DNA of 25,776 nucleotides from CAILDB01 sp049695975 (lineage in GTDB: Bacteria; Patescibacteriota; Minisyncoccia; Phycocordibacterales; GWA1-40-21). The translations under genes and the position numbers were made by a program. Position 1 is the stretch's first letter. Every line of letters starts with the position of its first letter. Of the stretch, positions 20,625 to 25,776 are shown piece by piece. The notes beneath the pieces were generated by a model. That model made no database searches. It was not told where the DNA came from and saw only the letters and a program-made list of their open reading frames with translations. The DNA lies in NCBI GenBank assembly GCA_049695975.1, contig JBAVTE010000013.1, forward strand, positions 1 through 25,776. The letters run 5' to 3'.

Positions 20625-23600
20625 TTAATAAGTCCATTTCGACATTAATATTGCGAAGTCATACTCATCTACCACTCCATCTTTGTTCAAATCTGCAAGA
20701 CTAACGGTTGTTCTTCCCCAATCTGCCATCATTACTGAAAAATCAAATTCATTAACTTTTCCATCATTATTTATATCTCCCCAAATTGTAGTTGGAGGAT
20801 TATATGAGCTTCCCCCACCCCCAGCATTATATGAAATTGTATTATTTATTACTACAGCTGGGATAACATTAACAACTCTTGAGAGAGAAGCTGTATTATG
20901 GGCAGCATCAGAAACTGTATAAATCACAGAATATGTTCCTGTGGCATTTGTATTTACAGAACTTGAGGCAACTATTTGTGAAGTCACATTTCCGTCTACA
21001 TTATCAAGAGCAGTTGCTCCTGCGTCTGTATAGGTAGAACCAACTGTAATTGAAATAGGATTGGAACCAAGAATTGTGATGACAGGTGCTGTATTGTCTC
21101 CTCCTACTACTCCCGCATTGAAAGTATTTACAGCGATATTTAATGCAGAAACAGCATTATCCACTTCAGTTTGTGTGGAGGCGCCATTGTCTCTCACTAT
21201 TATTGCTGTATTGATGGCTGTGAGTAATATTGCTTTTGAACCCACTGCATATTGACCTGGTAAAGTTCCTTCTGTTGAAGATGAATACAAAGTCTGCGCT
21301 GCAGTAATTGTGTTTACCAAAGTTGTAAAATTTGTAGGAACGGCAATCACAGTAACTGTTCTTGTTCTTGTTATGGCTGCATTTCCTGCTCTGTCAGAAA
21401 CATTGTAATTGATTGAATATGTTCCTGTTGCACTTGTATTTATCGGAAGACCGGTCGTTATTATTTGTGAAGTAAGATTTCCATCCACGTTATCAATAGC
21501 TGTAGCACCAGAATCAGAATATGAAGATCCTTGATTAATTGTTATTGTACTTGAACCAACTAAAGAAATTATAGGCTTAATATGATCTGTAGATGGCATA
21601 GTCAAAACGACAACTTGACGTCTAACAGTATCGGCAAAATTGTGTGCACTATCAAACACATTATAAGTTATATAATAATCACCAGCGATTGCAGAATTTA
21701 CAGGATTATTTGTTTGAATTCTTGAAGTAATATCTCCATCGATATCATCAGAGGCAGTAGCTCCTGCATCTGTGTATGTTGAATTCAACACAACTGAAAC
21801 CAATGATGATCCCGTAAGAGTGATAACTGGTTTAACTAAATCTGAAGAAACTATTATTTGTCTAAATACTGGAGTTGCGCGATTTCCGGCTACATCAGTT
21901 GCATCATATCTCATGTAATATGTTCCTGTTGCATTTGTGTCTACTGTCCCTGTCGCAGTCGCGATAAATGATCCATCAATATTATCAAGTGCTGTTGCAC
22001 CATCATCCGTGAACACCCCACCGATATTAACATTTATTAATGCACTGCCAGTAAGAGTAATAATTGGAGCAATTCTGTCTGGAGCGGCAATGACATTTAT
22101 ATTCCTTGTAACCTGAATAGCTGGAGTACCAGAAGCATTTGATACATCATAAGTAAATTGGTAAACACCTATAGATGAAGTGTTCAAATTTGTGCTTGTT
22201 GCAATGTTAGTAGTCAAATCTCCGTCAGTGACATCATATGCAGTTGCACCCAAATCTGTGTATGAAGTGTCTACTTCCATATTTATTGTTGAAGATCCAT
22301 TTAAAGTAATAACTGGTGCTTGTGGAAGAGCATTATCATAGACGACAACATTTCTTGTTTGATAAGCAGAGTTTCCACTTAAATCTGTAGCAGAATATAA
22401 AATTGGATAAATACCTACAACTGTATTATCAACATTTCCTGTGGAAGTGGCCGTGATTGGTCCATCAATATCATCTACTGCAGTTGCGCCTGGATCTGTA
22501 AACAAAGAATTCAAAACGATAAACATTGTTGAAGAACCGTTGAGTGTAAGTATTGGTGCTGTTGTATCAGGAATAATTGGAGCAACGGAAACATTTACAA
22601 ATCTAACAGAAGTCGTGGCATGATTGCCTGCCAAATCAGTTGCATTGTAATTGATTGAATAAATTCCAACGACTGAAGTATTTACTGTTCCAGTGGCAGT
22701 AACTGTCACTGTTCCATCAATATTATCAAGAGCAGTTGCTCCTGGATCTGTAAACACATCACCCACTATAATTTCCATTGTTGAAGAACCGTTGAGTGTA
22801 ATGACAGGGGCAATCGTATCTGGACTTGAGGAAGATACAGTTACAGAAGTTGATGTAGAAGAGCTCTTACTATAAGCGTCTGTGACAGTCAAAGATATTG
22901 TATATGTACCATCTGCAGTGTAAGTATGAGTTATGTTTTGTCTTGTTGAAGTGGCTACAACTGTTGGTGTACTTCCATCTCCAAAGTTCCAGTTGTATGT
23001 CCAACTATCTGGAAATACTGTACCTTCATTTGCATCCGAAGTTTGATCTATTATTGATACTTCAAGACCATTTGGATAAATTCTAAAGGCTGATTCTGGA
23101 GTATAGTCAACAAGAGTGTTTAGAGGTGTTGGTGTAGTTATTACACTTGTTGTTCCATTTACTGTTACAGTACCATTAGTAATAATATCTCCATCTATTA
23201 CAAGATCATTTGCAGTTAAGTCAAAGACGGTTGAATTGCTTATTGTTGAACTTCCAGTAAGTGTAACATTTGAAAAATTTGAAGCTGATATTGTGGATCC
23301 TGTGGTTGTACTATTTTCGATAACAGAATCAGTAATTGTAGAACTTGAAATTGTAGAATCTGTAGTAGAGGCGTTAGTCAAAGTTGATCCGTTTAATGTT
23401 GAACCGTCTATTAAAGAATCAGTGGATGTACTGTTTGTAGATGTAGAATTATTTATAACTGAGTTATATATTTCCGAATTTACAATATTATTATATGTCG
23501 TTGTCGAATAATTTACTGTAGATGTAGAAATGTATGAGTTATTTATATTTGAATTGTCATAATTTGAGCCTATGATGGTTGAATTAATAACAGTTGCATT

Positions 23601-25776
23601 ATCTCCGTGAGAATTTTCAATATGTGAAGGGTCAATATAACAATCTATTCCTGTAAAATTTGATACAGAAGAATCAATCACTGTACATCTCGTCAAATTA
23701 GAATTGATAACCGTTGAATTATTAATTATGGAATCGTTTAATACAGAATTATCTATATTCCACCAAACGGTTGTCGTTGAATTTGTAATTGTTGTAGTTC
23801 CTGTTGTAGAAGCAAGAGCTGCTTGAGAAAGAGTTGGAGAGTAAAGTGTGTAATGAGATCCTCCAATATCTGAATTGGTTATCAGTACTTGTGAATCAGA
23901 CAATACGAATGGTCCATAACTTGTGGTTGAAGAAATATTTCTATTGTTATCTTGTGAAGCTACATGGAACCAATATGTACCATAAGTAGACTGTGAAGAT
24001 GAAGTAGCTGTAGTTGTAGATACTCCAGCAGTTGTACTTGAAAGTTGTGTTGAGCTGGCATTATCCCATAGAGTCAAATATCCATACATTCCTGATTGAG
24101 TATCTATAGAATCAGACCATGAAATGTTTGCTGAATTTAGTATAACACCTGTTGAAGAAGCTGTCGTTATGACAGGAATGCTTGGGGCTATATTATCTAT
24201 AAATGAAGTCCAAACGACATCTATGATTCTTGTTGTAGAAGCAACATTGTGTGAAGAATCTTCCGCGGTGTAAACAATTGAGTAAGTTCCAACAATAGCC
24301 ATATTTACAGTTCCTGTTGCAGTGACTTCCACTACCCCATCAATGTTGTCGATAGCTGTTGCTCCTGGATCAACAAATGAAGTTGAAGTGCTAAAAACGA
24401 TAGATATTGTTGAAGAACCAACGAGTGTAATAACTGGAGCGGTAACATCAACAAATCCAACGGGAAGAACATTAACCGTTCTTGTAGTTGAAGCTGTGTT
24501 TCCTACAGAGTCAGAAGCTGTGTAAACAATTGAGTAAGTTCCTGTAGCTGCAATATTTACAGTTCCTGTTGCAGTGACCGCCACTACCCCATCAATGTTG
24601 TCGATAGCTGTTGCTCCTGGATCTGTGAAAGATGAATTCACAATTACTGAAATTGTTGATGAACCATTCAAAGTAATGACCGGTGCTGTGGTATCAAAAG
24701 GTGATGGAGTATTGATAATGTCTACTGTTCTTGTTGCTACAGCGGGATTACCAGCATTGTCGACTGCAGAATAAATAATAAAGTATGTTCCCGTTGCTGA
24801 CATATTTACTGTACCTGTTGCAGTAACTGTGACTACTCCATCAACAGCATCAAAAGCAGAATATCCTGGATCAACGAATGTAGTTGTAGAGTTTACAATA
24901 AGTGACATCGTTGAAGAACCAACGAGTGTAATAACTGGAGCGGTAACATCAACAAATCCAACGGGAAGAACATTAACTGTTCTTGTAGTTGAAGCTGTGT
25001 TTCCTACAGAGTCAGAAGCTGTGTAAACAATTGAGTAAGTTCCTGTAGCTGCAATATTTACAGTTCCTGTTGCAGTAACTGTGACTACTCCATCGATTGC
25101 ATCAAAAGCAGAATATCCTGGATCAACGAATGTAGTTGTAGAGTTTACAATAAGTGACATCGTTGAAGAACCAACAAGTGTAATAACTGGTGCTGTGGTA
25201 TCAGTAGGTAAAACAGCAACAACATTTACTGTTCTTGTTGTAGAAGCAACATTGTGTGAAGAATCTTCCGCGGTGTAAACAATTGAGTAAGTTCCTGTAG
25301 CTGCAATATTTACAGTTCCTGTTGCAGTGAACGCCACTACCCCATCAATGTTGTCGATAGCTGTTGCTCCTGGATCTGTGAAAGATGAATTCACAATTAC
25401 TGAAATTGTTGATGAACCATTCAAAGTAATGACCGGTGCTGTGGTATCAAAAGGTGGACCAGCAACAACATTGATTGTACGAGTAGATGAAGCTTCATTA
25501 TTAGCTTCATCCGTCGCTGTGTATGTGATGTAATAAGTTCCAATCACATTTGAATTTACTGATCCTGAAGAAACGACTGTGACAGAACCTCCAAAATTAT
25601 CCGTAGTTGTTTGTCCAGCTTCTACATATGGAGTACCCACTACTATAGAAACAGGATTTGATCCAAGTAAAGTGATCACTGGTGCTACTTTATCAATGTT
25701 TGTGATAGTTACAGTTGTAGAAGAAATATTCCCAGCAATATCAGTAGCAACGAAAGTGAATGAACCATTTGTAGTA
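20625..25776 (-). CDS. Giant multi-domain surface protein with C-terminal dockerin (5' end outside window)
   Basis: At least 1,716 residues are visible; the frame stays open to the window edge (TFVATDIAGN...), so the ATG/GTG-like codons inside are not the start. Visible order: end of one Ig-like unit; six DUF5011/HYR-type Ig-like units of 77-85 residues (about 24198-25697); an FN3-like segment (about 23889-24197); a five-residue-period solenoid (23169-23753); a PKD domain with WNFGDGS and HTYTADGTYTISLTVTD (about 22824-23117); six more DUF5011 units (about 21333-22823); a helical FIVAR-like segment with GQYAVGSKAILLTAI (about 21102-21332); a thirteenth unit; a Gly/Ser/Pro linker; and a dockerin (20628-20780). 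Almost all Ser/Thr/Asn/Val, few Cys. Most likely a long extracellular stalk or adhesin. The cohesin-like membrane protein is encoded next. Confidence 0.9.
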   Translation of the reverse strand, partial: TTNGSFTFVATDIAGNISSTTVTITNIDKVAPVITLLGSNPVSIVVGTPYVEAGQTTTDNFGGSVTVVSSGSVNSNVIGTYYITYTATDEANNEASSTRTINVVAGPPFDTTAPVITLNGSSTISVIVNSSFTDPGATAIDNIDGVVAFTATGTVNIAATGTYSIVYTAEDSSHNVASTTRTVNVVAVLPTDTTAPVITLVGSSTMSLIVNSTTTFVDPGYSAFDAIDGVVTVTATGTVNIAATGTYSIVYTASDSVGNTASTTRTVNVLPVGFVDVTAPVITLVGSSTMSLIVNSTTTFVDPGYSAFDAVDGVVTVTATGTVNMSATGTYFIIYSAVDNAGNPAVATRTVDIINTPSPFDTTAPVITLNGSSTISVIVNSSFTDPGATAIDNIDGVVAVTATGTVNIAATGTYSIVYTASDSVGNTASTTRTVNVLPVGFVDVTAPVITLVGSSTISIVFSTSTSFVDPGATAIDNIDGVVEVTATGTVNMAIVGTYSIVYTAEDSSHNVASTTRIIDVVWTSFIDNIAPSIPVITTASSTGVILNSANISWSDSIDTQSGMYGYLTLWDNASSTQLSSTTAGVSTTTATSSSQSTYGTYWFHVASQDNNRNISSTTSYGPFVLSDSQVLITNSDIGGSHYTLYSPTLSQAALASTTGTTTITNSTTTVWWNIDNSVLNDSIINNSTVINSNLTRCTVIDSSVSNFTGIDCYIDPSHIENSHGDNATVINSTIIGSNYDNSNINNSYISTSTVNYSTTTYNNIVNSEIYNSVINNSTSTNSTSTDSLIDGSTLNGSTLTNASTTDSTISSSTITDSVIENSTTTGSTISASNFSNVTLTGSSTISNSTVFDLTANDLVIDGDIITNGTVTVNGTTSVITTPTPLNTLVDYTPESAFRIYPNGLEVSIIDQTSDANEGTVFPDSWTYNWNFGDGSTPTVVATSTRQNITHTYTADGTYTISLTVTDAYSKSSSTSTSVTVSSSSPDTIAPVITLNGSSTMEIIVGDVFTDPGATALDNIDGTVTVTATGTVNTSVVGIYSINYNATDLAGNHATTSVRFVNVSVAPIIPDTTAPILTLNGSSTMFIVLNSLFTDPGATAVDDIDGPITATSTGNVDNTVVGIYPILYSATDLSGNSAYQTRNVVVYDNALPQAPVITLNGSSTINMEVDTSYTDLGATAYDVTDGDLTTNIATSTNLNTSSIGVYQFTYDVSNASGTPAIQVTRNINVIAAPDRIAPIITLTGSALINVNIGGVFTDDGATALDNIDGSFIATATGTVDTNATGTYYMRYDATDVAGNRATPVFRQIIVSSDLVKPVITLTGSSLVSVVLNSTYTDAGATASDDIDGDITSRIQTNNPVNSAIAGDYYITYNVFDSAHNFADTVRRQVVVLTMPSTDHIKPIISLVGSSTITINQGSSYSDSGATAIDNVDGNLTSQIITTGLPINTSATGTYSINYNVSDRAGNAAITRTRTVTVIAVPTNFTTLVNTITAAQTLYSSSTEGTLPGQYAVGSKAILLTAINTAIIVRDNGASTQTEVDNAVSALNIAVNTFNAGVVGGDNTAPVITILGSNPISITVGSTYTDAGATALDNVDGNVTSQIVASSSVNTNATGTYSVIYTVSDAAHNTASLSRVVNVIPAVVINNTISYNAGGGGSSYNPPTTIWGDINNDGKVNEFDFSVMMADWGRTTVSLADLNKDGVVDEYDFAILMSKWTY
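20628..20780 (-). other. Dockerin type I-like domain (C-terminus of the giant protein)
   Basis: Two calcium-binding half-repeats are present: DINNDGKVNEFD and DLNKDGVVDEYD. Each has the dockerin pattern D-x-N-x-D-G-x-V-x-x-x-D and is followed by a helix (FSVMMADWG and FAILMSKWTY). Two complete loops at the extreme C-terminus, after a Gly/Pro-rich linker, is the standard dockerin placement. The usual partner-recognition pair after the ninth loop residue is EF and EY here, not the Ser/Thr typical of clostridial cellulosomes, so specificity would be its own. Confidence 0.9.
21102..21332 (-). other. Helical FIVAR-like segment
   Basis: About 77 residues (LVNTITAAQTLY, GQYAVGSKAILLTAINTAI, EVDNAVSALNIAVNTF) with amphipathic helix pattern, like the FIVAR modules of large surface proteins. 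It interrupts the otherwise beta-sheet Ig-like array between units 12 and 13. The family call is tentative; its helical character and location are clear. Confidence 0.6.
21333..22823 (-). repeat. Second array of six DUF5011-type Ig-like units
   Basis: Six units of 81-86 residues start near 22823, 22571, 22325, 22082, 21839 and 21590. Each has the form (D)xxxPVITLxGSS, TDxGATAxDxxDG, TGTY and (A)TDxAGN. They are clearly more diverged from one another than those of the first array, and several carry the longer DGxLTSxI form. This suggests an older expansion. Confidence 0.85.
23169..23753 (-). repeat. Pentapeptide-period Ser/Asn/Thr solenoid
   Basis: About 195 residues in which a Ser (sometimes Cys, Phe or Asn) recurs nearly every fifth residue, with I, L, V or T two residues later: for example DNSVL-NDSII-NNSTV-INSNL and, later, DGSTL-NGSTL. 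About 39 pentads can be read. This periodicity is that of pentapeptide-repeat or other right-handed beta-helical proteins, although the usual A(D/N)LxX consensus is replaced by (N/D/G)-S-x-(I/L/V/T)-x. It lies between the FN3-like segment and the PKD domain. Confidence 0.7.
24198..25697 (-). repeat. First array of six near-identical DUF5011-type units
   Basis: Six units start near 25697, 25448, 25202, 24950, 24695 and 24449, with a period of 246-255 bases. The five lower-coordinate units share long almost identical DNA blocks. One at 24410-24570 recurs 501 bases away (from 24911), one near 24850-24930 recurs 252 bases away, and one at 24577-24706 recurs 753 bases away (from 25330). All offsets are whole numbers of units and codons, which indicates recent in-frame duplication. 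Confidence 0.9.

Noticed and set aside
22441..25533. Many plus-strand open frames of 60-70 codons across the giant gene
   Set aside because: They repeat with the Ig-like unit period and are antisense shadows of the repeats.
20781..25776. CRISPR array, because of regular repeats in the last 5 kb
   Set aside because: The period is 243-258 bases, divisible by three, continuous and coding; there are no short identical repeats with unique spacers.

Overview
The window looks like a piece of an AT-rich genome from the Candidate Phyla Radiation (Patescibacteria), most likely a Parcubacteria-type lineage. This is an inference from gene content and style. It has compact housekeeping proteins (196-aa EF-Ts, Obg without a C-terminal extension), a MYG1-family protein, a coiled-coil/lytic-transglycosylase fusion, very short gene spacings, and a large Ser/Thr-rich surface protein. 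All supported genes are on the minus strand, so transcription runs from high to low coordinates. One gene ends in TGA, and prfA has the release-factor-1 signature, so the standard bacterial code fits.

Layout in descending coordinate (transcription) order. (1) 25776-19849: a giant surface protein, cut by the window edge, with 13 complete DUF5011-type Ig-like units. It also has an FN3-like segment, a five-residue-period solenoid, a PKD domain, a helical FIVAR-like segment and a C-terminal dockerin. Seventeen bases downstream lies a secreted, membrane-anchored protein with a cohesin-like domain, followed by a terminator. (2) 19652-18618: murB, preceded by a long palindrome. (3) 18590-18342: a short transcription unit encoding a 19-residue Lys/Ala peptide or a structured RNA. 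(4) 18315-15847: secA. (5) 15820-15160: an orphan gene with its own promoter, Shine-Dalgarno and terminator. (6) 14956-10807: eno, gpmI, a small membrane protein and a MYG1-family gene. (7) 10794-10176: a second self-contained orphan gene. (8) 10111-5603: obg-gatB-rpiB-rpe-fba, joining translation and GTPase functions to pentose-phosphate and glycolytic enzymes. (9) 5502-93: rplY, a secreted coiled-coil/transglycosylase, rpmE, prfA, rpsB, tsf and a small membrane protein. (10) tRNA-Thr(UGU) at the edge.

rpiB, rpe and fba connect with eno and gpmI to give part of a pentose-phosphate/lower-glycolysis route. murB, the transglycosylase and secA serve the envelope. The surface pair would be exported by Sec and could be held together by a cohesin-dockerin bond.

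The three strongest observations are as follows. First, an adjacent dockerin-tailed giant protein and membrane-anchored cohesin-like protein, suggesting a non-cellulosomal way of docking an adhesin on the cell surface. Second, a repeated leaderless-start layout, in which -10 elements (often extended TGn) lie only 6-9 bases before the ATG of genes that begin transcription units. Third, long intergenic palindromes, two of which have loops of exactly 37 bases, sitting just upstream of such starts.
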